Made by a program: the position numbers and the translations under genes. From the IMG/VR virus record IMGVR_UViG_3300032516_004967, positions 1 through 27,108 of that record: a stretch of 27,108 nt of DNA, one strand, 5' to 3'. Shown here one piece after another: positions 4,876 through 12,814 of the stretch. Below the pieces are notes generated by a model. That model worked only from the letters and a program-made list of their open reading frames with translations, had not been told where the DNA came from and did no database searches. Numbering within the stretch: position 1 is the stretch's first letter; each line of letters begins with the position of its first letter. This stretch comes from a virus.

Positions 4876-5043
4876 ATGATCATCCGCAATTCTCACGGGC
4901 AATATTTTCATACCAGCAAATGGGGCAGTTATCCCATAAACGACGGCAACCCCGAAAATGACGTCGAGGATTTTGACGAGGAAAAATGGCAGGATAAACA
5001 GGACGAAATGCGCGAGGCTGAGGCCGATAGAAACGAGGAGTAA
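4876..5043 (+). CDS. Small acidic phage protein (55 aa)
   Basis: A 55-residue protein from ATG 4876, preceded by AAGGGGG. It begins MIIRNSHGQYFHTSKWGSYP, and its second half is very acidic (DVEDFDEEKWQDKQDEMREA). No family was recognised. The next gene starts one base after its stop, so the two are probably translated together. Confidence 0.6.
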   Translation: MIIRNSHGQYFHTSKWGSYPINDGNPENDVEDFDEEKWQDKQDEMREAEADRNEE

Positions 5044-5044
5044 T

Positions 5045-5212
5045 ATGGATGTATGTAAACTGCACGACCACACGATTGTTATCTACGAGTTCCGGTCTGG
5101 GTGTAAGGGTTGCCCGTTGTGTGAGGCCAAAGAAGAGATCGACCAGTGGGAACGCGAGGACCAGAAAAGGAGGAAGGCCGAAGATGCCAAAAACAATCCT
5201 TCAGGAAACTGA
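5045..5212 (+). CDS. Small Cys-rich phage protein (55 aa)
   Basis: A 55-residue protein from ATG 5045, immediately after the previous stop. Cys and His residues in MDVCKLHDHT and SGCKGCPLCEA (about residues 19-29) form a likely zinc-binding site, followed by a charged helix (EEIDQWEREDQKRRKAEDAK). Small proteins with a CPLC motif and a charged tail are common in phages. The role is unknown. Confidence 0.6.
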   Translation: MDVCKLHDHTIVIYEFRSGCKGCPLCEAKEEIDQWEREDQKRRKAEDAKNNPSGN

Positions 5213-5351
5213 TAAGATAATCCTGCATATCAGGCGGTTGACGGATGAATTGCGGCAGACCCGGATACGGCTTAAGGCGAAGGAAGATTTATGCCTTTAT
5301 TGCAAGTACAAGGCCGAGTGCGACAAAATCGATCCTAAAGAATCGCCCTGA
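5184..5351 (+). CDS. Small phage protein with CX2C and helix (55 aa)
   Basis: A 55-residue protein from ATG 5184, with AGGAGG ten bases upstream and a 29-bp overlap with the previous gene. It has a long charged helix (IILHIRRLTDELRQTRIRLK) followed by LCLYCKYKAEC, which could bind a metal. Its function is unknown. It is the last gene before a 118-bp non-coding gap that turns sharply AT-rich. Confidence 0.6.
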   Translation: MPKTILQETDKIILHIRRLTDELRQTRIRLKAKEDLCLYCKYKAECDKIDPKESP

Positions 5352-5469
5352 TTTTATCAAGCATAAAATTCTCGCTGGCGGCATAACCAAAGCATAATTC
5401 ATATATATTTTGGAAGATTTAACCTAATAACATATTGACATTTATATTTGAGTATTATATATTTTATAT
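5352..5469 (+). other. Non-coding AT-rich gap
   Basis: This 118-bp gap contains no supported gene. It turns sharply AT-rich at about 5395 and carries the leaderless promoter listed separately at its right end. It marks the entry into the low-GC endonuclease island. Confidence 0.6.
5435..5463 (+). promoter_or_regulatory. Sigma-70-type promoter, leaderless start
   Basis: TTGACA (5435-5440), a 17-nt spacer, then TATATT (5458-5463). The ATG of the next gene begins 7 nt after the -10 box, where transcription should start, so the mRNA is predicted to be leaderless. No Shine-Dalgarno sequence precedes that ATG. The region is AT-rich, so chance hits are possible, but the same geometry recurs at 21812-21840. 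Confidence 0.55.
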
Positions 5470-6138
5470 ATGAAAAATCTATTATTAACAACTGGGGAAG
5501 CGGTTATTATTGATGACGAAGATTTTGAAAGAGTTTCAAGATATAATTGGTATAATTCACATGGATATGCTTTTTGCACAAGCAGAAAAATGAAAATATC
5601 ATTACACAGGTTTATTTTAAACGCTAAAAAAGGTGAGTTTGTTGATCATAAAGATTTCAACACTTTTAATAATATGAAATCAAATATTAGAATTTGTACA
5701 TGGGCACAAAATTCACAAAATAGAGCAAAGGTTAATAAAAATACATCATCAAAATATAAGGGAGTTTGTTGGAGCAGACATTTTAAAAGATGGATGGCAG
5801 GAATTAAACATAATGGTAAATATTATGCAAAAAAATTTATTCATGAAATAAATGCAGCTATTTGGTATGATAAAATAGCCAAAAAATTATATGGTGAATT
5901 CGCATATTTAAATTTTAAAGATGGATATAAAGGAGAAATACCAGAAGAAAGAAAATTTAGCTCAAAATATATAGGTGTTATTTGGTCAAAAGAAAAATGT
6001 AAATGGAGATCGGAAATAAGAAAAGATAAAAAAGCTTATTCTCTCGGTTATTTTACTAATGAAAAAGAAGCATACTTATCATATAGAAAAAAAGAATTAG
6101 AGCTTTATGGAAAAGAAAGAAGAAAAAATAGTGAATAA
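5470..6138 (+). CDS. HNH homing endonuclease with two AP2 domains
   Basis: A 222-residue putative site-specific DNA endonuclease of the kind that moves itself between phage genomes. The HNH part covers about residues 1-85, with SLHRFILNAK, VDHKDFNTFNN and SNIRICTWAQNSQNR matching the usual HNH-3 pattern. Two AP2-type DNA-binding domains follow: SKYKGVCWSRHFKRWMAGI (from about 95) and SKYIGVIWSKEKCKWRSEI (from about 163). The gene is much more AT-rich than its neighbours, a sign of recent entry. It starts directly at a predicted transcription start without a ribosome site. Confidence 0.88.
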   Translation: MKNLLLTTGEAVIIDDEDFERVSRYNWYNSHGYAFCTSRKMKISLHRFILNAKKGEFVDHKDFNTFNNMKSNIRICTWAQNSQNRAKVNKNTSSKYKGVCWSRHFKRWMAGIKHNGKYYAKKFIHEINAAIWYDKIAKKLYGEFAYLNFKDGYKGEIPEERKFSSKYIGVIWSKEKCKWRSEIRKDKKAYSLGYFTNEKEAYLSYRKKELELYGKERRKNSE

Positions 6139-6562
6139 GACCGCGATATTTAGTGGTAGATATTGCCCACCCCATTTAGGGCACATTTTAACGATATTTG
6201 AGCTTTGTAAAAAATTTAATAGGGTTGTTGTTGTGATTCTTGATTATCCGAGCCGGGAATTTTGTACAGCACACGAAGCAAAAGATATTTTTGATAAATT
6301 ATTTAAATATATATTTAATGGCATTTACGATGGAAAAATTTATGTAGTTATAAATAATATTCATTTTGCCAAAATAACAGTTAGCGAATATTTATCTTTT
6401 TTAAAATCAATTAGAACTAATTATTATGATTCTATATATTTCAGTGGCAATAATAGGGTTATAAAACATATGCAAAAATTAAACATAAGGCATAAATTTA
6501 TTGGAAGAAGTTTAGATAGGTTTTTTGAAGGTAAAAAAATAAGGAAATACCTATCATCCTAA
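6107..6562 (+). CDS. HxGH-type nucleotidyltransferase, NMN adenylyltransferase-like
   Basis: A 151-residue member of the cytidylyltransferase-like superfamily. SGRYCPPHLGHI (about residues 16-27) carries the HxGH nucleotide-binding motif, and GRSLDRFFEGKKIRKYL near the end resembles the second phosphate-binding motif seen in NMN adenylyltransferases. It could make NAD from NMN or transfer CMP/AMP to another small molecule; the sequence does not decide. It overlaps the endonuclease by 32 bp from ATG 6107. A GTG at 6131, with an 8-bp overlap, is an alternative start. It shares the low GC of the endonuclease. Its stop overlaps the stop of the converging gene. Confidence 0.7.
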   Translation: MEKKEEKIVNKTAIFSGRYCPPHLGHILTIFELCKKFNRVVVVILDYPSREFCTAHEAKDIFDKLFKYIFNGIYDGKIYVVINNIHFAKITVSEYLSFLKSIRTNYYDSIYFSGNNRVIKHMQKLNIRHKFIGRSLDRFFEGKKIRKYLSS

Positions 6563-7776
6563 CTCGTCCTCCATGTATTTTTGTCTGTCCAGTCTCCCAC
6601 AACAAGTATATGTTCATGGGCCGATGCTCCCTCGGCTGGACTCATCCACGACGGATACCAAGAGTCTAAGCACGATCCGATACCGTCTGGTATTTTCACA
6701 TCAATACCTTTAAATTTAATCCCTACCAATTTATTTAAACAAAATTCTGGTATTCCTTTCGCTATGGCGTCGTCTTTATTCGTATAGGTGGTTTTATGCG
6801 GGTTGAATTTCTTCGGGTCAATCCATAACTTATTTTTACTATGCCACCAATACCCGTCATGTTTAAACCAGAACCACTGGCAGCATTTTACTCCTGATTG
6901 CGATACCGGATTCTTAGGCCCCAAGCTGAACCATAGTGGCATTCCGGTATCACCCCTACATTCCGGTGTACGCCAACGGTATTCGTCCAGATGTGCCTTC
7001 TCGCATTCCGAGACATAAGCCAATCCCTGATCGGTCGTAATCCAGTCTGCAATAATGCACATATCCATGTCACGATCATTCGGTATGAAATCTCCGTGCC
7101 TGATCGCCCCTAACGCCGTACCGAATCCTATAAACATGGCATGGTCTATTCCTGCCTTTCGACCACATTCGTATAATTGCCCGAGCAATTCAACACCGTT
7201 TGTTTTCCTGGCTTCATCGAAGAAAATGTCGTGTATATTCCATTCGACCGGATCATGTTTAAGATCGACAAACCAATCCGATTTATATGAATCGCATACC
7301 GAACCTGCCATATAAGGCAACTTGAATTCAATGGCCTGTATTTGGCTCAACGGAACGTGCCATAATCCATCACCACCCATGGTCCCGTTTTTTTTACGAA
7401 TTTCATGAACCGTATTGGCATTGCAAAACAGCCATTCCTTGGGAAAGCGGTGGGCGCCAGAGGCTATCGTCCCTTTGCGCGAGTCTTCGTATAGGTGTAT
7501 AATTATCGTCGATTCTAGGGCTGTTGCCGTGATTGTGGTGGGGTTTATATCTTCTACCTTAATATTAAACAGTTCGCAGCGGGTTAAAACATCAGAAACT
7601 GATACCCCGTAAAGCCCTATGTGGATTTCATTATCGACCGTGATATTGCGGTTACAGCAAAAATTCCAAAGAGAGGGACCGGTAAGAAACCAAGTTCCGA
7701 TTCGGTTGAAGAAAACGGTGCAGAGGTTAATGAGTTGGTTATTCAAGACCACCGTCTTACTATTCCCAAGCAACAT
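6559..7776 (-). CDS. LicD-like nucleotidyltransferase-fold sugar modifier
   Basis: About 405 residues from ATG 7776; GTG 7752 is also possible, as neither has a strong ribosome site. FIGFGTALGAIRHGDFIP followed by NDRDMDMCI matches the LicD/fukutin family, which transfers phosphorylated groups such as phosphocholine onto glycans. An earlier segment, WFLTGPSLWNF then DNEIHIGLYG (about residues 26-55), looks like a second, degenerate copy in which the metal-binding acidic residues are not preserved. It is the last gene of the minus-strand sugar cluster. Its stop overlaps the stop of the converging plus-strand gene. Confidence 0.7.
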   Translation of the reverse strand: MLLGNSKTVVLNNQLINLCTVFFNRIGTWFLTGPSLWNFCCNRNITVDNEIHIGLYGVSVSDVLTRCELFNIKVEDINPTTITATALESTIIIHLYEDSRKGTIASGAHRFPKEWLFCNANTVHEIRKKNGTMGGDGLWHVPLSQIQAIEFKLPYMAGSVCDSYKSDWFVDLKHDPVEWNIHDIFFDEARKTNGVELLGQLYECGRKAGIDHAMFIGFGTALGAIRHGDFIPNDRDMDMCIIADWITTDQGLAYVSECEKAHLDEYRWRTPECRGDTGMPLWFSLGPKNPVSQSGVKCCQWFWFKHDGYWWHSKNKLWIDPKKFNPHKTTYTNKDDAIAKGIPEFCLNKLVGIKFKGIDVKIPDGIGSCLDSWYPSWMSPAEGASAHEHILVVGDWTDKNTWRTS

Positions 7777-8836
7777 TGCGGATATAACCCGTATTAAAGA
7801 TATCCTTATTCCACCATTTTTCCGATTTCTTGATGAGTTCCATTTGGGTCCACCCCATAAATGTGCAGAAATCGTTGGAAATAGTCTCGTCATACGCCCC
7901 TTCTTCCTTACGTATTTTATCAGCAAGTTCTTCTTTCGTAATTATCCCATATCTTACCCATCTGCTACCAATGTCAACCACCCGACCAATTCCGTATTTC
8001 ATGAACTTTAAATAATAATTTTGGAGGTACGCAACCGAATCAATCTGCGCGTAATCATCAATGTATCCCATTCTCTGCCACGAATCAAGGGTTTTAAACC
8101 CGTACTTTTTTGCAATTTCTACATTTTCCAAATCATTCCATGGATAGAACCACGAAAGATAAATGGATTGTATGCCAGCATCTTCCAACTGGGCAGCCGA
8201 TGGGTGTTGGAGAAATTTGCACGGTTTCAATTTAGAAAGTAATTCCTCGCCTTTTGACTGAACCACGTTGTTGTTGATTTGTCCGTTAGCATCCCAGGTA
8301 TCAGTAGCATTGGGGCCTCCGTACATCCACGAAACATTCTCTCCGTAAATAAGCAGTTTTATGCCTTTCTCAATCGCTACTTGTAAGGGCCATGCGTAAA
8401 TCGCTTTATCAACAGCCCAGTTCGTGCAGCCGAGGTGTTCAAGGGTAATCAGGGTAGATTCCCGTATAAAATTAGGATCGAGGGCTAGAGTAATCATATC
8501 GCAGTTAAAGGCCGAAGCAATTGTCTTGTAATTGTGCGTCCCTTCCGGGGTATGGGTAAACGGATCGGTAACGCAAACAAGCAACGGGTTCATATTGAAT
8601 TTGTGCTTCAGGGTATAAACCTGAAAGAACGAGTCCTTCCCCCCGGAAACCGGAATAATGCAGTCGTAAGACCCGTCGTATTTGCGGTGTTCATTGCAGA
8701 GGTTTTTCAGGTAATCCTGTCTGACGGTCCAGTTGATATTCGATCGTGCTTCGAATCGAATACAGGCGGGGCAAACGCCGTCAACAAATTCAACACCGGG
8801 TTTTGTAGGAATAAGACATTTTTTACATCTAATCAT
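7760..8836 (-). CDS. N-acetyl sugar amidotransferase (WbpG/PseA family)
   Basis: A 358-residue enzyme of the family that converts an N-acetyl group on a sugar into an acetamidino group. The N-terminus has a zinc-type CKKC and CPAC pair (residues 4-23). The PP-loop ATP-binding motif PVSGGKDS (about 63-70) activates the amide. Known relatives include WbpG and PseA, acting on O-antigen and pseudaminic acid sugars. WbpG is thought to receive ammonia through HisH/HisF-like partners, and none is found in this window. It starts at ATG 8836 after AAGGAGG, which overlaps the stop of the previous gene. Confidence 0.85.
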   Translation of the reverse strand: MIRCKKCLIPTKPGVEFVDGVCPACIRFEARSNINWTVRQDYLKNLCNEHRKYDGSYDCIIPVSGGKDSFFQVYTLKHKFNMNPLLVCVTDPFTHTPEGTHNYKTIASAFNCDMITLALDPNFIRESTLITLEHLGCTNWAVDKAIYAWPLQVAIEKGIKLLIYGENVSWMYGGPNATDTWDANGQINNNVVQSKGEELLSKLKPCKFLQHPSAAQLEDAGIQSIYLSWFYPWNDLENVEIAKKYGFKTLDSWQRMGYIDDYAQIDSVAYLQNYYLKFMKYGIGRVVDIGSRWVRYGIITKEELADKIRKEEGAYDETISNDFCTFMGWTQMELIKKSEKWWNKDIFNTGYIRNVAWE

Positions 8837-9419
8837 AAATCCTCCTTATAACAATGAATATCCCGCCGCATTTTAAAATACTGATGGGTTTCCATTCGAC
8901 GACCGTCCCCAATCGTCCAAGCATTTCGTTGTATTCGTCCCAGGTCGCGATAAAACAATCCACCGATTTTGCATTGCCTTTTTTGTGAGAGTTAGCCCAA
9001 TGAACCAATAGTAAACCGTCTTTAGTCAGGCATGACAACCATGTTTTAATAGCCAATTCCGGATCCCAGGCATGGTCTAAACTGTTGCTGTAAATCAGGT
9101 CTACCTTATCGCGCCACTCTTCGCGCATATCATGGAAATCATGCCGTATCATGTATTCTATTTTTTCGGCCCATTCCCCGATATCCGTGCCTATTATGGT
9201 GGTATCCCTGCCAAAAAATCCGCCCAGGCTTAATACCTCATATCCGTTTCTGGCGCCGTGGCATATCACGAATTTAGGGGTACCGTATTTTTGGATAATG
9301 TAATCGGCGATTATTCCGAGTTCAATATCGGTCACCCAGTTTCTGGAATGCTTTAAATGAAATGCCGTGTTCTGGCTTTCGACGTATTCGGCATAATTCT
9401 TATATTTATAAAGGTCCAT
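8829..9419 (-). CDS. Class I SAM-dependent methyltransferase-like protein
   Basis: A 196-residue protein with a Rossmann-type pattern: KFVICHGARNGYEVLSLG (about residues 48-65) as the SAM-binding loop, TTIIGTDIGEWAEKI as the second strand, VDLIYSNSLDHAWDPE as motif IV, and LTKDGLLLVHWANSHKKG. It probably methylates a sugar or precursor in the cluster, but the target is unknown. It starts at ATG 9419, one base after the stop of the previous gene, and overlaps the amidotransferase start by 8 bp. Confidence 0.7.
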   Translation of the reverse strand: MDLYKYKNYAEYVESQNTAFHLKHSRNWVTDIELGIIADYIIQKYGTPKFVICHGARNGYEVLSLGGFFGRDTTIIGTDIGEWAEKIEYMIRHDFHDMREEWRDKVDLIYSNSLDHAWDPELAIKTWLSCLTKDGLLLVHWANSHKKGNAKSVDCFIATWDEYNEMLGRLGTVVEWKPISILKCGGIFIVIRRIYD

Positions 9420-9420
9420 T

Positions 9421-10185
9421 TTATACGCTCTTCGGTGGCTTTTCTGTTTTTACGGCTTCCACCCTTGTTGTGTAATCGATCTTTGTTCGGTCAATAAACT
9501 TTGCTTTGAAGAAATCGTATTCGGTTTCATGGTATGCAAGCGGGTCGGATACCATCCTGAATCCGGCCAGCTTTAAATACTTTTTCATCTTATTGTAATT
9601 CCACCACGAAATATGATACGCCGGATATTGCGATTGAAATTCAGGGGTAAAATCAACGTAGGTTTTTACTATCCGGTACATTTCCTCGTAAATTTCTTCC
9701 GGCGTTGCGCTCTTATTAATTATGTCCCACAACTCTTCCTTGGTAATGCGGTCAAGAAGATGGGAGCAGGTGAGGTCCAGCAAGCATTTTTCCTTCGTAT
9801 TATTCTGGCCGTGAACCAACCAATAATCGAAAACCGCCTGGTCGGTCATGTTCGGGTCTTTCAAATCAGCAAGCATCTTATCGGAGTCCGGTATTGCTAC
9901 CCGAAAAACCCCGCGCGGCCTTAAAATCCGTTTGACTTCTTTAAAGACGATCAGTACTTTATCGTCGGTTATATGCTCCATTGTGTGTTCGGTATAGACG
10001 GCTTCAACCGAAGAGTCCTTAATGGGAAGCGGTTCTCCGCTCATTAAGTTGTGTTGGATATCCACCCTTGTATAATCCCGTTTTGATTTATAATGCTCAA
10101 AGGCGTAATCAAGGTTACTCCATCCGGCTTCTCTATGGCAACTATTCCCACCACCGATGTTTAAATACTTGACGTTATATAGCAT
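9421..10185 (-). CDS. SAM-dependent methyltransferase, Methyltransf_11 type
   Basis: A 254-residue enzyme with KYLNIGGGNSCHREAGWSN (from residue 7) as the SAM-binding region, SVEAVYTEHTMEHITDD as motif II/III, and VKRILRPRGVFRVAIPDSDK as the motif IV-V segment, typical of methyltransferase domain 11. It is a clear paralogue of the enzyme at 19790-20542, sharing the IGGGN-CHRE-GW pattern and the YTEHT-EH motif. The substrate is likely a glycan intermediate. The ATG has GGGAGAAC upstream. Confidence 0.8.
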   Translation of the reverse strand: MLYNVKYLNIGGGNSCHREAGWSNLDYAFEHYKSKRDYTRVDIQHNLMSGEPLPIKDSSVEAVYTEHTMEHITDDKVLIVFKEVKRILRPRGVFRVAIPDSDKMLADLKDPNMTDQAVFDYWLVHGQNNTKEKCLLDLTCSHLLDRITKEELWDIINKSATPEEIYEEMYRIVKTYVDFTPEFQSQYPAYHISWWNYNKMKKYLKLAGFRMVSDPLAYHETEYDFFKAKFIDRTKIDYTTRVEAVKTEKPPKSV

Positions 10186-10194
10186 TTGTTCTCC

Positions 10195-11154
10195 CTATTT
10201 TTTCAATTCAATGTAGTCATAACAGTTTCTGCAAAGTTTCAATGAATCGTGGTTCATATTGTAAAGTATATGCCGGTATGACTTCAGGTTTTCGCATTGC
10301 CAGATATCTTCCAACGATTCGATATCTAGGTCTCCCATTTTCATATAATTATCATAGTCCCAACAGCAAGCGGTAACGCCGCCGTCCCAATCGATGGATA
10401 ACTTATCGAACACTTCGGGGCAATGAGGGTGTACTTTGTTTACCGATTCCAAGCGGATGATATTGTTCAATTTTATTTTATCGTCAAAACTAAGGTTGGT
10501 GCTGGCGACATTTATGTAATCTAAAACCGTCTTTCCAACCGTAACGAGATCACAAAATTTTCTGACCGATTTTTTGAATTTCCCAATCTCGTCTGGGGTT
10601 TCATAGGTTACTGTTGTAGAAATATGAATGTATGGTTTTTCGGCACCTCTTCTTATGGAGTACAGTTCTTTGGCGTTTTCGATAAGCGTTTCGTAATCGC
10701 CACCGGCCCGCATTTCGTTATAGCTGAAACCGTCTATCCCCTGAAAGGATATCTTTATGCTATCCAATCCCGAATCGATGAGCGTCTTGATGTATTCCGG
10801 GGTTAATTTACTTCCGTTGGTGTTCAGGTGACAGAGAATATTATTTTCTTTCGCGATTTTAATAAATTCGGGGAGTAATTTATGCAATGTCGGTTCGCCA
10901 CATCGGATAAACCTTAATGGTGTTCCGTGTTTTGAAATCTCTTTTATTATTTTCCGATACAATGATTCCGACATAAACCCCTTTGGTCTCTTGCTTAATC
11001 CCAATCCGGTCGGACACATGAGACATCTAAAATTGCAGGCGTTTGTTACTTCGATATCGATACACTTGGGAAAAGCTCCGGGGTTATTAAGTTTTTCCGT
11101 ATAATCGGAAGAATTACACTGCTTATAGACGGAGTCAAAAGGATTCGTTCTCAT
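10195..11154 (-). CDS. Radical SAM enzyme with SPASM-like C-terminus
   Basis: A 319-residue protein with the radical SAM motif CNFRCLMC (about residues 41-48). FIRCGEPTLH follows as a GGEP variant, then LNTNGSKLTPEYI. The C-terminal part has a SPASM-like Cys set: HCPEVFD, VTACCWDYDNYMKMGDL and LKLCRNCYDY, which would bind an auxiliary iron-sulfur cluster. In sugar clusters such enzymes can dehydrogenate or epimerise sugars, but the actual reaction here is unknown. It starts at ATG 11154 with an ATGA overlap with the previous gene. Confidence 0.85.
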   Translation of the reverse strand: MRTNPFDSVYKQCNSSDYTEKLNNPGAFPKCIDIEVTNACNFRCLMCPTGLGLSKRPKGFMSESLYRKIIKEISKHGTPLRFIRCGEPTLHKLLPEFIKIAKENNILCHLNTNGSKLTPEYIKTLIDSGLDSIKISFQGIDGFSYNEMRAGGDYETLIENAKELYSIRRGAEKPYIHISTTVTYETPDEIGKFKKSVRKFCDLVTVGKTVLDYINVASTNLSFDDKIKLNNIIRLESVNKVHPHCPEVFDKLSIDWDGGVTACCWDYDNYMKMGDLDIESLEDIWQCENLKSYRHILYNMNHDSLKLCRNCYDYIELKK

Positions 11155-11873
11155 GTTTCATCCCATACCGGTATAATCTGATTGAGCATTGACCGGGGGT
11201 TTATGGTTTCCATTGAAAGTCCGTAGTATTCATAAGTATCCTGGACTATACCGAGCGTTCTTTTTGCAAGTAAATGCTGGCTGTTCTGATCGCGCCCCTC
11301 GTTCCGGACCTGTTCCAAAATCTCGTCGTATCCAAGGTAAAAATATCTGTTGTCGTAAAGGTCGATGCCACCAAATATGATTTTCTTGTAACTCATTTGA
11401 ACGGCAAAATGCAAGGCGTCCCAAATCGTACCCCTACCGTGGTGAATACCCTCTTCAAATATATCCGAATGCTGAAAACTTTTCGCACTGCATCCGTACT
11501 GAATTTCCTTGAAAATATATCCGTCGCCTTCGTATTTATCGGTATTCCTGGCGTGTTGATAATTGTCTTTCCGGTAGCTCATGTCCTTGACTATCTTGCA
11601 TGAATTTTTCTGGTATGCCATTAGTTCTATGAAATCGTCAAGAGTATGCCCGGGTTCTATTCTCTTCGGAGTGGCGCATTGTTCCCTGACGATATACCAT
11701 GTCATGGGCCGTTTCATTTTAAGCATCCAATTCATTCCAAGGGTATCGTAATTGGTGTTTAAAATTGTCCACTGCTCTTCGGTGATTCGATTCATGCTGT
11801 AACCGGTACCGAATACCGCAAGAGCGTCGTGTTGCTTTTTACCAAGGAATTGCTGTTGGGTAATCTGATTCAA
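11151..11873 (-). CDS. Candidate sialyltransferase-like enzyme (GT42/DUF115-like)
   Basis: A 240-residue protein. AVFGTGYSMNRITEEQW (from about residue 19) resembles the N-terminal GxGPSL strand-loop of GT42 sialyltransferases and of DUF115/Maf proteins. GMNWML follows as the next strand. GRGTIWDALHFAVQMSYKKI then GGIDLYDN match the segment around the GID motif of Campylobacter CstII, and QHLLAKRT plus NPRSMLNQIIPVW fit its C-terminal His and P-SLL regions. These likenesses are from memory and by eye. With CMP-sialate genes in the same cluster, a nonulosonic acid transferase role is a reasonable inference. It overlaps the radical SAM gene by 4 bp. Confidence 0.5.
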   Translation of the reverse strand: MNQITQQQFLGKKQHDALAVFGTGYSMNRITEEQWTILNTNYDTLGMNWMLKMKRPMTWYIVREQCATPKRIEPGHTLDDFIELMAYQKNSCKIVKDMSYRKDNYQHARNTDKYEGDGYIFKEIQYGCSAKSFQHSDIFEEGIHHGRGTIWDALHFAVQMSYKKIIFGGIDLYDNRYFYLGYDEILEQVRNEGRDQNSQHLLAKRTLGIVQDTYEYYGLSMETINPRSMLNQIIPVWDET

Positions 11874-11887
11874 TGAAATTCCTCTTA

Positions 11888-12199
11888 TTAATTTTTATAG
11901 TTATTGAGGTCAATCGTTTCGACTTTGTAGTCCGGCGCCGTCCTCTTGAGAAATTCTTTTTCGTAATCAGGGTTCTTATCCCACCAGTCCTTGTCCCATT
12001 CCTTGTTGTATTCGTACAGTTTCAGGGACATTCTTCTTGCCATGCTTGTTGCGATAGCCGCAAGTTGTCGAATCTTGAGGTGATTTTCGGTATCGCTTTG
12101 GGCGTTGTCATTGATCTTTCTCAACACTTCGCAGATATGCAACGTCGGGCCTTTTTTGTTCATCTTGATCTTAATTGCCCTGCGTGGAAAATCTTCCAT
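11888..12199 (-). CDS. Hypothetical protein (103 aa) in the sugar cluster
   Basis: A 103-residue protein of unknown function, highly charged, with an N-terminal basic stretch (PRRAIKIKMNKKGP), a likely helical middle (HLKIRQLAAIATSMARRMSL) and a Trp/Lys/Asp-rich part (EYNKEWDKDWWDKNPDYEKE). No signal peptide or membrane segment. It lies 3 bp after the FkbM-like gene and 14 bp before the sialyltransferase candidate. It could be an accessory protein or an unrelated phage protein. Confidence 0.65.
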   Translation of the reverse strand: MEDFPRRAIKIKMNKKGPTLHICEVLRKINDNAQSDTENHLKIRQLAAIATSMARRMSLKLYEYNKEWDKDWWDKNPDYEKEFLKRTAPDYKVETIDLNNYKN

Positions 12200-12202
12200 A
12201 AT

Positions 12203-12814
12203 TTATTCCTTTATGAAATCTTTGTGAATAAAAAATTGTTCGTGTTTGTATTCTTCCTTACACCAAAAACCCTTATCCATAAGTTCGTTTCTAACCAATG
12301 GTCTAAGTGGCTCTGTAATTTCAATGGAAATTTGTTTTACAATGTGATTGTTCGGTATTTCCATAAACCTAGAAATAAAATATCCCTGCGTTCCTGCACA
12401 TATTTTAAGGCATTCGATTACCGGGAAATCTTTTATGGTATTGTTAATATTATAGGATCGCACCGGGTAGGTTATATAGGAATATTTTGGACTTAAATTC
12501 AAATCAACCTGCCCTAATTTCGCACAACCTTTTGAACCGCTCATTACTTCATTAAATATCATCGGTGGTTCACTATTCTCTGCGTTTCCTATTACTACCC
12601 CGTGGTTTATACAAGCCAGTTTGCCATAATCTCTTTTTAATATTTCAAAATTTGTTTTCGAAGGTTCAAAAGCTATTACCTTAAGGTTTTTATTTAACGA
12701 AATAACATCTCGTATAAATTCACCCACGCAAGCTCCGATATCAATAACCATTCCGTTGTCGGATGTTATATCAAGGTCTATGAAATGATCCGTGGGTGTT
12801 CGGTGAATATTCAT
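12203..12814 (-). CDS. FkbM-family methyltransferase-like protein
   Basis: A 203-residue SAM-dependent methyltransferase-like protein. MVIDIGACVGEFIRDVI (about residues 22-38) is the SAM-binding loop, VIAFEPSKTNFEILKRD is the acidic second strand typical of FkbM proteins, and KICAGTQGYFI and ISIEITEPLR fit the later strands. FkbM enzymes methylate hydroxyls of natural products and glycans. KICAGTQGY stands where the family usually has KID-EG-E, so the active site may have diverged. It starts at ATG 12814 with an ATGA overlap with the previous gene. Confidence 0.7.
   Translation of the reverse strand: MNIHRTPTDHFIDLDITSDNGMVIDIGACVGEFIRDVISLNKNLKVIAFEPSKTNFEILKRDYGKLACINHGVVIGNAENSEPPMIFNEVMSGSKGCAKLGQVDLNLSPKYSYITYPVRSYNINNTIKDFPVIECLKICAGTQGYFISRFMEIPNNHIVKQISIEITEPLRPLVRNELMDKGFWCKEEYKHEQFFIHKDFIKE

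Noticed and set aside
6559-6562. Bidirectional terminator between the converging genes
   Set aside because: The two stop codons overlap and no hairpin followed by a T-run is visible around them.
11873-12496. 207-codon plus-strand frame with many hydrophobic residues
   Set aside because: It lies antisense to two well-supported genes (FkbM-like and hypothetical), has no recognisable motif, and Phe/Val-rich composition is what Glu/Lys/Asn-rich genes give in reverse.
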